The position numbers were made by a program, and so were the translations under genes. The notes beneath the pieces were generated by a model that was not told where the DNA came from, did no database searches, and saw nothing but the letters and a program-made list of their open reading frames with translations. This document shows, piece by piece, positions 1 to 8,515 of a stretch of 64,000 nucleotides of DNA. The stretch's first letter is position 1, and each line of letters starts with the position of its first letter. Source of the stretch: Sporosarcina sp. Its GTDB lineage: Bacteria > Bacillota > Bacilli > Bacillales_A > Planococcaceae. The stretch is taken from the NCBI GenBank assembly GCA_026169375.1, contig JAPFCR010000030.1, positions 62,001 through 126,000 of the forward strand, given 5' to 3'.

Positions 1-211
1 TAAATGCACAAATATCCCCTGCTTCAATGACATCTTCTTTCAATGCATATTCTTCATTAACGGCAACGTGAATCATATCTTTTCCGAATCCAGGATACTT
101 TTCCTCTGCCCAGTCAAGAAGTTGCGCAACGGTCATTTTACTTTTCTCAATCGTCTCTTCCGCTTTTCCAGTCAATTCACGAAGACGTGCAAAATAATAT
201 ACTTTAATCAT
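1..211 (-). CDS. moaD: Molybdopterin synthase small subunit MoaD (partial)
   Basis: About 70 N-terminal residues are visible, starting MIKVYYFARLREL; the C-terminus runs off the left edge, so the terminal Gly-Gly that carries the thiocarboxylate cannot be seen. MoaD is a ubiquitin-fold sulfur carrier that, with MoaE, converts cPMP to molybdopterin. The start ATG at 211-209 overlaps the moaE stop by 8 nt, which suggests translational coupling. It is the last visible gene of moeA-mobB-moaE-moaD. The beta-grasp pattern (ARLRELTG, VAVNEEYALKEDVIEAGDICAF) and the moaE neighbour make the call firm. Confidence 0.9.
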   Translation of the reverse strand, partial: MIKVYYFARLRELTGKAEETIEKSKMTVAQLLDWAEEKYPGFGKDMIHVAVNEEYALKEDVIEAGDICAF

Positions 212-653
212 GTACTTTTCGCCCTTTCGATGGATATTTTTTCTGTGCACCAATCCACTCTTCTCCGTCTTCCCAAATTTCTTTTTTCCAAATGGGAACG
301 ACTTCTTTAATGCGTTCAATCGCATATTCATTCGCGGCATAAGCTGCTCCTCGGTGCGGTGAAGACACAGCAATCAAAACTGCGATATCAGAGATTTGCA
401 ACTCACCGATGCGATGAACAATCGCTACCTTTATCTCTGGCCATTTTTCTTCCATTTCTGCGCCAATCTCAGCCATCTTTTTTTCCGCCATTGGAATATA
501 CGCTTCATATGATAAATATAATGTACGTACGCCATGCGTCCACTCCCGGACATTCCCAGTGAAAATCGTCACTGCGCCTGCCCCCGCATGAAGAACGTAA
601 TCTGAATATTTTTGTATGTTAATGGGTTCTTCTACAATTTCAAATGGTTTCAT
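204..653 (-). CDS. moaE: Molybdopterin synthase catalytic subunit MoaE
   Basis: 149 aa, the usual MoaE length. It transfers two sulfurs from thiocarboxylated MoaD to cPMP in the cytoplasm. Family signatures seen are GAGAVTIFTGNVREWT near the N-terminus, the HRIGELQISDIAVLIAVSSPHRGAA core and the Lys-rich IPIWKKE-type segment (VPIWKKEIWEDGEEW) near the C-terminus. An upstream in-frame start would add 17 residues, but the ATG at 653 has AGGAGGG at good spacing and gives the MKPFEIVEEPI start typical of the family. It overlaps the end of mobB by 14 nt and the start of moaD by 8 nt, so it is an operon member. Confidence 0.95.
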   Translation of the reverse strand: MKPFEIVEEPINIQKYSDYVLHAGAGAVTIFTGNVREWTHGVRTLYLSYEAYIPMAEKKMAEIGAEMEEKWPEIKVAIVHRIGELQISDIAVLIAVSSPHRGAAYAANEYAIERIKEVVPIWKKEIWEDGEEWIGAQKKYPSKGRKVHD

Positions 654-1146
654 GAGTACCCTCCTGTATCCATTGCAAAAACCACTCGTCAACTTGATGA
701 TCAAGTAAATGGTTCACTTTTTCTATTGATAAATTTAGTTTATCACAACTTACAACAAGTTGAATATGAGTGAGTTGTTGTAATGATTTCCAATCCGCTT
801 CATCGCGCAATAAAACAACTTTCTTTTCTTCCTCTTGCTTAAAGCCCTCTATGAGTAAAATATCAGGTTCGTTTATCGTTGCCAACTTCACAAGCTGTGT
901 AAAATTGGGTTCTTCATTTAATAAAAGTTGCGCCGTTCCAGCCCCTGCAACGAGCGATACGTCGGCCCCACTTTCAAAAAATTGAACACCGTCTGTCTCC
1001 TCATCTGGAAGTGCGAGCGATGATGCATGTCCGTGATGCTTCACAACGGCAACAGTCAACCCGTTTTCTTTTAATAAACGAACCCAACGTGAAATCAGTG
1101 TTGTCTTGCCACTATTTTTAAAACCTACCACTTGTAATACCTTCAT
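640..1146 (-). CDS. mobB: Molybdopterin-guanine dinucleotide biosynthesis adaptor MobB
   Basis: 168 aa. A P-loop GTPase-like protein with the Walker A motif GFKNSGKTT at residues 8-16 and the MobB-type KHHGH motif near residue 38. MobB assists MobA in attaching GMP to molybdopterin, giving the MGD cofactor that NarG needs. I chose the ATG at 1146 because it forms an ATGA overlap with the moeA stop; a GTG three codons upstream is possible. mobA itself is not in this window. Confidence 0.92.
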   Translation of the reverse strand: MKVLQVVGFKNSGKTTLISRWVRLLKENGLTVAVVKHHGHASSLALPDEETDGVQFFESGADVSLVAGAGTAQLLLNEEPNFTQLVKLATINEPDILLIEGFKQEEEKKVVLLRDEADWKSLQQLTHIQLVVSCDKLNLSIEKVNHLLDHQVDEWFLQWIQEGTHETI

Positions 1147-2405
1147 AGATCCCACGTTGAAACGCCTTCTTCAACGCCTAAAAGTAAGACGTCGACTTCC
1201 ATTCTCTTCGTAAATCCACGTGTTCCACTTGGTAAAACGATCATACAATTTCCGCGTGCAATCGAAGAAACTGCGCTTGATTTATTAAAGCCTGCTGGTG
1301 TTGCAACTGGACCCTCTTCTGTCATTTCCCAAACTGCCCGGATAAAACGTGTAAATGGATTCGGCTTTGTAAAATCATCTCCGAGAAGTGCTTTCGTGCG
1401 TGGCATATACGTTTTTTCTGCGCCCATCATTTTTAATAAGGCTGGACGTGTAAACAATTCAAATCCTGTAAAACAAGCAGAGGGATTACCTGATAAACCA
1501 AATAATAAATGGTTTCCTAATGTTGCAACAGTCGTCACACTTCCAGGACGCATTGCAACTTTGTTAAAGAGAACTTCTGCGCCTAACTTTTCATAAATCA
1601 CTGGTAAATAATCGTAATCGCCGACTGAAACGCCACCTGTCGTGATAAGGACATCTGTTTCTTCTAATGCTGTTTCGACCATTTCCATACAAGCATCCAA
1701 ATTGTCCCCGAGCATTCCATATGATTTGTATTGAATGCCCATTCTCTTTAACTGCGCAGCAATCATCGGACCGTTAGAATTACGAATTTTACCTGGTTCT
1801 AATTCTTCGTTAACCTCTAATAGTTCTGTCCCTGTGGATAAAATACCAACAATCGGCTTTTTCGAAACTTTTACTTCTGCATAGCCAAAAGTAGCGAGAA
1901 GTGCAGTCGTGCCCGGATGAATGACAGCCCCTTGCTCTATTAAAACTTCACCTTCCGTTGCGTCCTCTCCTCTTAAAGAGATGTTTTCTCCATTCTCAAA
2001 CGCCTTACGCAGTGTAAATGTTTGATCCGATTCAACTGTCTGTTCAAGCATCACAACAGCCGTTGCATTTTCAGGAATTGGTGCGCCCGTCATGATGCGA
2101 ATCGCTTCGCCTTTTTCAATTCCACGCTTCGCTAAGTGACCTGCGCCAATTTCATCGATCACTTGAAATTCAATACGATTGCTCCCTGATGCACCTAGTG
2201 AATCTTCAGCCCGAATCGCAAAACCATCATAAGGTGAACGGTCGAACGGCGGTACATCATGTCTTGCGATAATCGGTTCTCTTAAAATACGACCGTAAGT
2301 ATCTTCTAGTCGTACAACTTCACTGTCAATCAGCTTCGCATGCTCCGTAACAAGCTGAACAGCTTCTTTCACTTGGATTGGCTTTCTCATTAATGACTTC
2401 CCCAT
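1143..2405 (-). CDS. moeA: Molybdopterin molybdotransferase MoeA
   Basis: 420 aa. MoeA inserts molybdate into adenylylated molybdopterin. The sequence shows the N-terminal domain I/II signature PPFDRSPYDGFAIRAED, the substrate-binding segment VVMLEQTV, the MoCF-fold core GILSTGTELLE...IRNSNGPM and TTGGVSVGDYDY, and GLSGNPSA later on, followed by a C-terminal beta-barrel domain. The start ATG at 2405 is preceded by GAGGG at 8 nt; a longer frame upstream lacks a good site. It is divergent from moaC across a 62-nt gap that must hold both promoters, and heads the moeA-mobB-moaE-moaD operon. Confidence 0.95.
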   Translation of the reverse strand: MGKSLMRKPIQVKEAVQLVTEHAKLIDSEVVRLEDTYGRILREPIIARHDVPPFDRSPYDGFAIRAEDSLGASGSNRIEFQVIDEIGAGHLAKRGIEKGEAIRIMTGAPIPENATAVVMLEQTVESDQTFTLRKAFENGENISLRGEDATEGEVLIEQGAVIHPGTTALLATFGYAEVKVSKKPIVGILSTGTELLEVNEELEPGKIRNSNGPMIAAQLKRMGIQYKSYGMLGDNLDACMEMVETALEETDVLITTGGVSVGDYDYLPVIYEKLGAEVLFNKVAMRPGSVTTVATLGNHLLFGLSGNPSACFTGFELFTRPALLKMMGAEKTYMPRTKALLGDDFTKPNPFTRFIRAVWEMTEEGPVATPAGFNKSSAVSSIARGNCMIVLPSGTRGFTKRMEVDVLLLGVEEGVSTWDL

Positions 2406-2467
2406 AAGGTAATCCCTCACATTTCTGTTATAGTTAAAGTAAATCATCCCGAAAGGATTGAAATATT

Positions 2468-2959
2468 TTGTCTAAATTAACACACTTCAACGAACAAGGC
2501 CGAGCTAAAATGGTTGATGTATCGAGTAAAAAAGAAACGCTTCGCATCGCTATCGCAAAATCATCGATTATTGTAAACGAAGAGATCCATGCACAAATTA
2601 AAGAGGGAACGAACAAAAAAGGTGATGTTTTGGGAGTCGCTCAAATTGCAGCTGTAATGGCGGCGAAAAACACAGCTACGATTATCCCAATGTGCCACCC
2701 ACTTCCACTGACTGGCATAGATGTTCGTTATGACTGGTTAATTGATCGTGAACATAACCACTTTGAAATTATCATTCACGCTGAAGTCAAAACAAAAGGC
2801 GTAACGGGCGTTGAAATGGAAGCTTTAACAGCCGCTTCTGCCGCTGCCCTTACCATCTATGATATGTGTAAAGCAGTTGGTAAAGAAATGGTAATTGGAC
2901 CGACAATGCTTATGAAAAAAACAGGTGGCAAAAACGGAGATTACGAGCGTCACGAATAA
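2468..2959 (+). CDS. moaC: Cyclic pyranopterin monophosphate synthase MoaC
   Basis: 163 aa with a TTG start preceded by GAAAGGATTG. MoaC converts 3',8-cH2GTP (made by MoaA) to cPMP, the first stable Moco intermediate. Recognisable motifs are [13 protein letters not shown], the catalytic stretch [29 protein letters not shown] and the C-terminal [18 protein letters not shown]. Length is normal. It is the only plus-strand gene in an otherwise minus-strand cofactor cluster and ends at a bidirectional hairpin shared with moaB. Confidence 0.96.
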   Translation: MSKLTHFNEQGRAKMVDVSSKKETLRIAIAKSSIIVNEEIHAQIKEGTNKKGDVLGVAQIAAVMAAKNTATIIPMCHPLPLTGIDVRYDWLIDREHNHFEIIIHAEVKTKGVTGVEMEALTAASAAALTIYDMCKAVGKEMVIGPTMLMKKTGGKNGDYERHE

Positions 2960-2973
2960 ATGATCTATAATTA

Positions 2974-3010
2974 AATAGGTAACTCTTTTTCAGGTGAGTT
3001 ACCTATTTTT
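2974..3010. terminator. Bidirectional terminator between moaC and moaB
   Basis: A 12-bp perfect inverted repeat (aataggtaactc at 2974-2985, gagttacctatt at 2996-3007) with a 10-nt loop and T-rich flank on the plus strand. It lies between convergent moaC and moaB, with the moaB stop just inside its right end. Confidence 0.8.
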
Positions 3011-3524
3011 ATGCATGTTTATGTTTTGTAATTTCATGTACAATATGATGAAGTTCTGGCAAGACGAGCTTTTCCATTGCTAACCCAACCGCTTTGACAG
3101 AACCAGGGAGAATATAGACGACCTGATCCTTGATGACACCTGCTTCTGCACGACTTAATAACGCTTTTGAACCAACGTCTTCTGTGTAACTAAGCATCCT
3201 GAATAATTCACCAAAACCGGTAATCTCTTTCGTAAAATACGGAACGATAGACTCAACCGTCACATCTCTATAGCCGAGTCCTGTCCCCCCCGTTGCCACA
3301 ACCCCGTGAATGGACTCATCAGCTAGTAATTCTTCTAATGATCGTTGAATTTCCTCACGATCATCTTGGCAAATTAACGACCTCGCAATATGATGACCTG
3401 CATCCGTAAACATTTTTCGAATCCTATCTCCCCCGCGATCATTCTCCATTTGGCGCGTATCACTTACTGTAAGAACTGCGATATTTAATGCTTCATCTTT
3501 TTTATATTCATGCTCTTTAGCCAA
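3009..3524 (-). CDS. moaB: Molybdopterin adenylyltransferase, MoaB/MogA family
   Basis: 171 aa, TTG start with AAAGGA 9 nt upstream. The MoCF-domain protein shows AVLTVSDTRQMENDRGGDRI, VATGGTGLGYRDVTVES and LPGSVKAV, the signatures of the MoaB branch, which is thought to adenylylate molybdopterin before MoeA inserts molybdate. It lies 15 nt downstream of moeB in the same direction. The C-terminus is His/Lys-rich (HHIVHEITKHKHA). Confidence 0.93.
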   Translation of the reverse strand: MAKEHEYKKDEALNIAVLTVSDTRQMENDRGGDRIRKMFTDAGHHIARSLICQDDREEIQRSLEELLADESIHGVVATGGTGLGYRDVTVESIVPYFTKEITGFGELFRMLSYTEDVGSKALLSRAEAGVIKDQVVYILPGSVKAVGLAMEKLVLPELHHIVHEITKHKHA

Positions 3525-3539
3525 TTTAATTCATCCTTT

Positions 3540-4559
3540 TCAACCAAAATATTGATGGTAGATTTTTCTTCCTTCTTGAACATCTTTCAATTCATGAATA
3601 AGTAGACGTCCATTTTTAAATATAATACAACGGTATTCATTCATTTTCATTTCAATAAAGTAAGGTGTTTTCTTATACTTTTTATTTAAACGTTTCGCAA
3701 CCTTCTCTACTTCTAAAAGTGTTAATGAGCGGTTTTTCTCTGGAATCACTTGTACCGTATTTCGACCACAAAGAACTGCAAAACTTGTTTCATTCTCTTT
3801 TTGTAATGCAGGATAGCTAGGATCTGTTCCGCATGTAGGACAAGTGTCTTTTTGTAATCGGGAAAGTCCCATTTCAATACTCGTATTATGCCAACAATCA
3901 TACGTTAACATTTTCGTACGCATCGTTTTTTTATTCCCCGAGAGCCATTTTAACGCTTCCGCACTTTGATGGGACGCAGTAATTTGAACAGCTGGCGCAA
4001 TAATACCCGCCGTATCGCATGTTTCATTCACAGCTGGAAGTGCAGGTAATAGACATTGAAAACAAGGTGTCTCACCTGGTATAAACGAATAGCTCATACT
4101 CGTACTGCCTACACACGCGCCGTAAATCCATGGGATATTATTTTTCCAAGCGATATCATTCATCACAAGTCTCGTTTCAAAATTATCAGTTGCATCTAAA
4201 ATCATATCCACACCGACGCTTAGTGCATCCATCTTTTCACCATCTACGTGATCCAATACGATTTCAATTTCAACGTCTGAACGAACTTGTTGGAGGCGAC
4301 GTTTTGCAGCAACGACTTTAGGCGTTTTTTCGATTGCGTCTTGCTCTGTAAAAAGTTGCTGTCTTTGTAAATTAGAAGCTTCTACGTAATCTCGATCTAC
4401 TAAAACAATCTTTTTTACACCCGCACGAACAAGCGTCTCTGAAATCGATGTCCCCAGTGCCCCGCATCCGATGATAAGCACTGTCGACTTACTAATTTCA
4501 TCTTGCCCTTCTTCTCCAATTGGTGAAAATAATGTTTGTCTCGAATATCGTTCCTTCAA
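3540..4559 (-). CDS. moeB: Molybdopterin-synthase adenylyltransferase, MoeB/ThiF/HesA family
   Basis: 339 aa, TTG start with GAGG 8 nt upstream. E1-like enzyme that adenylylates the C-terminal Gly of MoaD (or of ThiS). Seen: the nucleotide-binding GCGALGTSISETLVRAGV motif at about residues 32-49, VDRDYVEASNLQRQ, DATDNFETR, two CxxC zinc pairs (CFQC and CPTC), and the catalytic-cysteine region TCDTAGIIAPAV. A further 60-70 residues follow the second zinc pair, as in other Bacillales members. Placement beside moaB favours a Moco role, but ThiF-like action in thiamine synthesis cannot be excluded. Confidence 0.88.
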   Translation of the reverse strand: MKERYSRQTLFSPIGEEGQDEISKSTVLIIGCGALGTSISETLVRAGVKKIVLVDRDYVEASNLQRQQLFTEQDAIEKTPKVVAAKRRLQQVRSDVEIEIVLDHVDGEKMDALSVGVDMILDATDNFETRLVMNDIAWKNNIPWIYGACVGSTSMSYSFIPGETPCFQCLLPALPAVNETCDTAGIIAPAVQITASHQSAEALKWLSGNKKTMRTKMLTYDCWHNTSIEMGLSRLQKDTCPTCGTDPSYPALQKENETSFAVLCGRNTVQVIPEKNRSLTLLEVEKVAKRLNKKYKKTPYFIEMKMNEYRCIIFKNGRLLIHELKDVQEGRKIYHQYFG

Positions 4560-4593
4560 CTAGTATACCTCATTTCTTTAACCAATAGAGCAA

Positions 4594-4621
4594 GGGCGTT
4601 CGGTAAAATCACCGAATGCCC
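4594..4621 (-). terminator. Putative terminator hairpin after narK
   Basis: An 11-bp inverted repeat with one wobble pair (gggcgttcggt at 4594-4604, accgaatgccc at 4611-4621) and a 6-nt loop. It lies 7 nt beyond the narK stop. The T-run is weak, so it may only be a stabilising 3' hairpin. Confidence 0.5.
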
Positions 4622-4627
4622 TCTACT

Positions 4628-6118
4628 TTACTCAGGTGTAATATCTGTAAATGTGCCGACGTAACGAACGACCTCGCCAGAATCATCGGTTATTGTATGA
4701 ATAGTTAACAACTCCAAATACTCTTCACCATTTTTCTTCTTATTCCATAGCTTCCCTTTCCATTCACCTTCTTGGCCTATTTGTCCCCACATCGTCGTAT
4801 AAAACTCAGGAGACTGTTTGCCTGAACTTAAAATATTAGGATTCCGACCAATGACTTCTTCTGGAGAATATCCTGTTAGTTCAGTGAATGCTGGGTTAAC
4901 GGTTTCGATTGTTCCATCTGAATTTGTGACAAGAATTCCTTGTCCAGTAGACTCGAAAACTTCCGAAGATACTTGTAAGCGTTCCATATAATAGAGCCAG
5001 AAGACTAATACAAAGCTAACGAGTGCAAACTGAGAAAACGCCATAAAACCAATTGAATATGAACCTGTCATCGAAAAAACTACTGATAATAAAAGTGGTG
5101 GGAAAAATCCCCCTAAACCACCCATCATCGATACAAATCCGTTGGCAATCCCAGCTTGTTTACTGAAGTATGTCGGAACAAGCTTAAATACAAGTCCATT
5201 CCCTGCCCCCGCACAAACTGCAATAATTAAACTTCCAACCGTATAAAGTCCGATTGACGGAGAAAATGCTAATATAACTGACGCTCCTGTTAATCCAGCA
5301 AAACATACCATCAGTAAGTTAAGTGGCGGGTATTTATCTCCAAGCCAACCACCGACCGGACGAAGGAAAGTAGCGAGCGCAATAAAGCCAGCTGTACGCA
5401 TCCCTGCATCTACTTTGTCGATACCAAAATACGTAACGAGAAAGTTTGGTAAAAATACTGTAAACGCAACAAAAGAGCCGAAAGTAATAAAGTAAAACAA
5501 AGATAACAGCCAAAGTTTTTCATCTTTAGCTACTTGTTTAATTTGATCCATAATTGGTGCTTTTATTTTCTTTTCTTGTCGATCTCCGAAGAAAAAGTTT
5601 AACGCTGCAAAAATCACAAGCACAATTAAATATAATTGAACAGTTTTTTCCCAACCTATTTGAGCTGCAAACACAGGTGCTGCAAATGTCGAAACCGCTG
5701 TTCCTAAGTTACCAATTCCATAAATTCCGTTAACTAATCCATGTTTTTCTTTCGGATAATATTTCGGTAATGACGTTACCCCTACAGAGAATACGGCACC
5801 ACCAATTCCAAGAAATGTCCCCCCGATAATTAAATCCATGAAAGAGGAAGCTTTACTAATATAGAAAACTGGAATCAATAATAAAATAAAGCTAATGAGA
5901 AATACCAATCTCGCACCGATTATATTTGTGTAATAACCGAACGGAATTCGCAAGACTGACCCAAGTACAACTGGAACTGCTGTTACAATTGCTAATCTTT
6001 CTGGCGGGATTGCAATATCTTCCACAATAAACGGAATTAAAGATGACAGTAACACCCAAACAGCAAACCCTACAATTAAGTTTAGTGTTTGTAACGGCAC
6101 TTGAATTTTTCTAATCAC
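4628..6118 (-). CDS. narK: NarK-type nitrate/nitrite transporter with C-terminal PAS domain
   Basis: 496 aa, GTG start with TAGGTGA upstream. Residues 1 to about 380 are a major-facilitator protein of the nitrate/nitrite porter family with about 12 membrane segments. Residues from about 385 to the end form a soluble PAS/PAC domain: STGQGILVTNSDG, NPAFTELTGYSPEEVIGRNP, WNKKKNGEEYLELLTI, VRYVGTFTDITPE. Canonical NarK has no such domain. There is no stop or frameshift between the halves. An NreC box lies upstream, so expression should follow narGHJI. The transporter role is secure; the ligand and role of the PAS domain are unknown, perhaps gating transport by redox, oxygen or a small molecule. 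Confidence 0.92.
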   Translation of the reverse strand: MIRKIQVPLQTLNLIVGFAVWVLLSSLIPFIVEDIAIPPERLAIVTAVPVVLGSVLRIPFGYYTNIIGARLVFLISFILLLIPVFYISKASSFMDLIIGGTFLGIGGAVFSVGVTSLPKYYPKEKHGLVNGIYGIGNLGTAVSTFAAPVFAAQIGWEKTVQLYLIVLVIFAALNFFFGDRQEKKIKAPIMDQIKQVAKDEKLWLLSLFYFITFGSFVAFTVFLPNFLVTYFGIDKVDAGMRTAGFIALATFLRPVGGWLGDKYPPLNLLMVCFAGLTGASVILAFSPSIGLYTVGSLIIAVCAGAGNGLVFKLVPTYFSKQAGIANGFVSMMGGLGGFFPPLLLSVVFSMTGSYSIGFMAFSQFALVSFVLVFWLYYMERLQVSSEVFESTGQGILVTNSDGTIETVNPAFTELTGYSPEEVIGRNPNILSSGKQSPEFYTTMWGQIGQEGEWKGKLWNKKKNGEEYLELLTIHTITDDSGEVVRYVGTFTDITPE

Positions 6119-6170
6119 ACAATCACCTACTCATTTTTTAATTATGAATGATTTGTTATGTCCTTATTCT

Positions 6171-6213
6171 ATTATAAAATTAAAAAGCTTTTTAAATAGT
6201 AGGGACTCCCCTA
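6171..6213 (-). promoter_or_regulatory. narK promoter with NreC box
   Basis: The palindrome at 6200-6213 (TAGGG-ACTC-CCCTA) matches the staphylococcal NreC-binding motif TAGGG-N4-CCCTA exactly. A TATAAT -10 element (minus strand) lies at 6171-6176, 23 nt from the box, and no good -35 is present, as expected for an activator-dependent promoter. The box centre falls near -42 of the inferred start site. Confidence 0.75.
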
Positions 6214-6238
6214 TTCTGACTGAAAGGAATACCTACAA

Positions 6239-6784
6239 TCATTCCGCGGGGTCCATTTCAATAATCGGCGTATATAACTGTTCATAAAGTTGATCTTGTT
6301 CTTCAATTCCTAAAACATTGTCAACCATCGGGAAGATAATAGATTCTTCCTTCACAAAATGCACCGTTAACACTTCAAATGCTTCTGCTGCATCTTTTAC
6401 AACTTTTTGCATATCCTCCATCGTGAAATGATCGAAATCTCCTAATGTATGATGTAGAAAGTGACCGATATAGGCATCGATTTCTTCATGTTCTTCTTCC
6501 GTTGCTTTAATCGGCCCTTCCTCACCACCCACATACTTTGCAAGCATAGGAAACAAATACTCTTCTTCCTTTTCAGTATGATTTTTTAATGGTTCAATAA
6601 AATCAATAATCATTCTTCTTAACGTTTGTAACGCTTCTTTACCTTCTTCAACCGTATACATATTTCTTTCAAACGCTAACACAATAATGTGCCATTCTTC
6701 CATTAAGTAAGACAAATACTGATGCTCATTCTCCAACACACGTAGTGCTGGTAACGAAAATTTAAATTTCGCATCTTCAGTCAT
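6239..6784 (-). CDS. Hemerythrin-domain (HHE) protein
   Basis: 181 aa; ATG at 6784 with AAAGGTG 7 nt upstream is preferred over a GTG six codons earlier. Four-helix HHE protein with metal-ligand motifs in order: ENEHQYLSYLMEEWH, NHTEKEEEYLFPML, EEEHEEIDAYIGHFLHH and VHFVKEESIIFPMV, the His/Glu set expected for a non-haem di-iron site. Such proteins bind O2 or NO, or act in iron and nitrosative-stress repair. It follows nreC with 18 nt between, so it is probably co-transcribed with narGHJI-nreABC. A role in NO defence during nitrate reduction is inference. Confidence 0.88.
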   Translation of the reverse strand: MTEDAKFKFSLPALRVLENEHQYLSYLMEEWHIIVLAFERNMYTVEEGKEALQTLRRMIIDFIEPLKNHTEKEEEYLFPMLAKYVGGEEGPIKATEEEHEEIDAYIGHFLHHTLGDFDHFTMEDMQKVVKDAAEAFEVLTVHFVKEESIIFPMVDNVLGIEEQDQLYEQLYTPIIEMDPAE

Positions 6785-6802
6785 TTTTAACGCACCTTTC
6801 AC

Positions 6803-7450
6803 TTAAAAATCTAATAACTTTTTTCGAAGGGCATACTCGATTAATTCCGGACGATTCTTTAGCTCTAATTTCTCCATAATACGTGATTTATGAGCCTCTA
6901 CTGTTTTAACGGAAATAAATAGCTTTTCTGCAATTTCCTTATTGCTATATCCTTTTGCTGCCAGTGGCAAAACTTCTACTTCACGTTTCGTTAAAACTTT
7001 AAATGGATCATCTACGGACAAATAATCGTCATGCTTAACAAATTCACGCACAAGCGACGTAGCCATTGTTGGATGAATATAAGTGCCACCATTATGTACA
7101 GTTCGAATTGCTGATAAAAGCTCTTCGTCAGGTGCACTTTTTAATACATAGCCTGAAGCTCCACTTCTTAACACATGAAACAAATACTCATCATCATCAT
7201 GCATTGTTAGTATTAAAATTTTTGTTTCAGGAAAATCTTCATGAATTTTTCCTGTTGCGATCAGACCACTTTCTCCAGGTGGCATACTTAAATCCATCAA
7301 AATAATATCCGGTCGATGCTCCGCAACTAATTGATAAGCTTCTAAACCATCAGCAGCAGTTGCAACAACCTCCATATCTTCTTGAAAGTTCAAAATATGC
7401 ATAAAACCACTACGTACTAGTGCATGGTCATCCGCAATAATAATTTTCAC
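6803..7450 (-). CDS. nreC: Response regulator NreC (NarL/LuxR family)
   Basis: 215 aa. The N-terminal receiver domain has acidic pocket ADDH (6-9), phospho-acceptor D53 in ILMDLSMP and the conserved Lys in LKSAPDEE. The C-terminal LuxR-type HTH begins [39 protein letters not shown]. It pairs with NreB directly upstream (18 nt gap) and should activate narG and narK at the TAGGG-N4-CCCTA boxes in this window under low oxygen. Confidence 0.94.
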   Translation of the reverse strand: MKIIIADDHALVRSGFMHILNFQEDMEVVATAADGLEAYQLVAEHRPDIILMDLSMPPGESGLIATGKIHEDFPETKILILTMHDDDEYLFHVLRSGASGYVLKSAPDEELLSAIRTVHNGGTYIHPTMATSLVREFVKHDDYLSVDDPFKVLTKREVEVLPLAAKGYSNKEIAEKLFISVKTVEAHKSRIMEKLELKNRPELIEYALRKKLLDF

Positions 7451-7468
7451 TCTTTACCGCGCCTCCAT

Positions 7469-8515
7469 TTAATCAAGCGGAACTTGCATGCGGATACTCG
7501 TTCCAACGCCAATTTCTGATTGGATGATAAGTGTTCCACCAACAAGTTCAGCCCGTTCTCTCATACCATATAAACCAAGACCTGTTCCTTTAGAGTGACC
7601 TTCCAGCTCGTCAAATCCTACACCTGAATCCTCAACAGTTAACTTTAATTTCCCTTCTTCTTCTATTACATGAACGGAAATTTCATCTGTCTCAGCATAT
7701 TTTAATGCATTAAATACTGCTTCTTGACAAACGCGATAAACAACGGTTTCAACTTCGTCTTCATAACGCTTTGCTTTTAACCCTGCTTGAAAATTCACAA
7801 CGACACCATAATTTTTTTCGATCCATTTGAAATGTGTTCGAAATGCTGCTTCAAGTCCAAGATCGTCAAGTGTAGCTGGCCTTAACTCTACAGCAAGATG
7901 ACGGATATCGTCGAGAAGACGCATCAGTGAAATTTCAGTATGCTGAACCTTCTTCAAAACTTCTTCTTCTACATTCATATATTTTAAAACCCGTAAATCT
8001 ACAAGTGCGCTTAATATTTCCTGTGCAACACTATCATGAAGTTCACGTGAAATTCTTTTTCTTTCGTTTTCTTGGGCTTGAATTACACGTTTTGTCATCA
8101 TATTTTGCTGCAAAGCTTTTTGCGTTTCAAATTGACGAGTTAAATCCCGGAGCATGAACATCCGCACGCCGTTTTCTGGATCGATTGTTTGATAACTTGC
8201 TGTGTAAGGAATAACTCCCTTGCCTTTTGTTTCCAGGTAAACTTGAAAAGAGCTAAAATCCTTTTCATAGTTCTCGAAATAACAAGCTGTACACGTCTTC
8301 AATTCAGACTCACTTGTATAACCTTTACAAGCAAAACAAATTGCTTTGGGATCTCCTTGAATCATCTTCTTAAGAACTTGTGTATCTAATATATCCTCGG
8401 CTGAACGATTCATCGCAATCACTTTTTTAGATTGGTCAAAAAAGAAGATAGCTTCAGCTGAATTGTCGTACATTTTCATTAACAGATTCGTCAATTGAAA
8501 ATCCTCGAATATCAT
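7469..8515 (-). CDS. nreB: Oxygen-sensing histidine kinase NreB
   Basis: 348 aa, soluble with no membrane segment. The N-terminal PAS domain carries four cysteines C60, C63, C75 and C78 (CFAC...CTAC), the spacing known to bind an O2-labile [4Fe-4S] cluster in staphylococcal NreB. The HisKA_3 domain has H160 in ERKRISRELHDSVAQE. The HATPase domain ends with DSGVGFDE and GTGLGLYGMRERAEL. The cluster is intact anaerobically and drives phosphorylation of NreC. Its ATG overlaps the nreA stop (ATGA). Confidence 0.95.
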   Translation of the reverse strand: MIFEDFQLTNLLMKMYDNSAEAIFFFDQSKKVIAMNRSAEDILDTQVLKKMIQGDPKAICFACKGYTSESELKTCTACYFENYEKDFSSFQVYLETKGKGVIPYTASYQTIDPENGVRMFMLRDLTRQFETQKALQQNMMTKRVIQAQENERKRISRELHDSVAQEILSALVDLRVLKYMNVEEEVLKKVQHTEISLMRLLDDIRHLAVELRPATLDDLGLEAAFRTHFKWIEKNYGVVVNFQAGLKAKRYEDEVETVVYRVCQEAVFNALKYAETDEISVHVIEEEGKLKLTVEDSGVGFDELEGHSKGTGLGLYGMRERAELVGGTLIIQSEIGVGTSIRMQVPLD

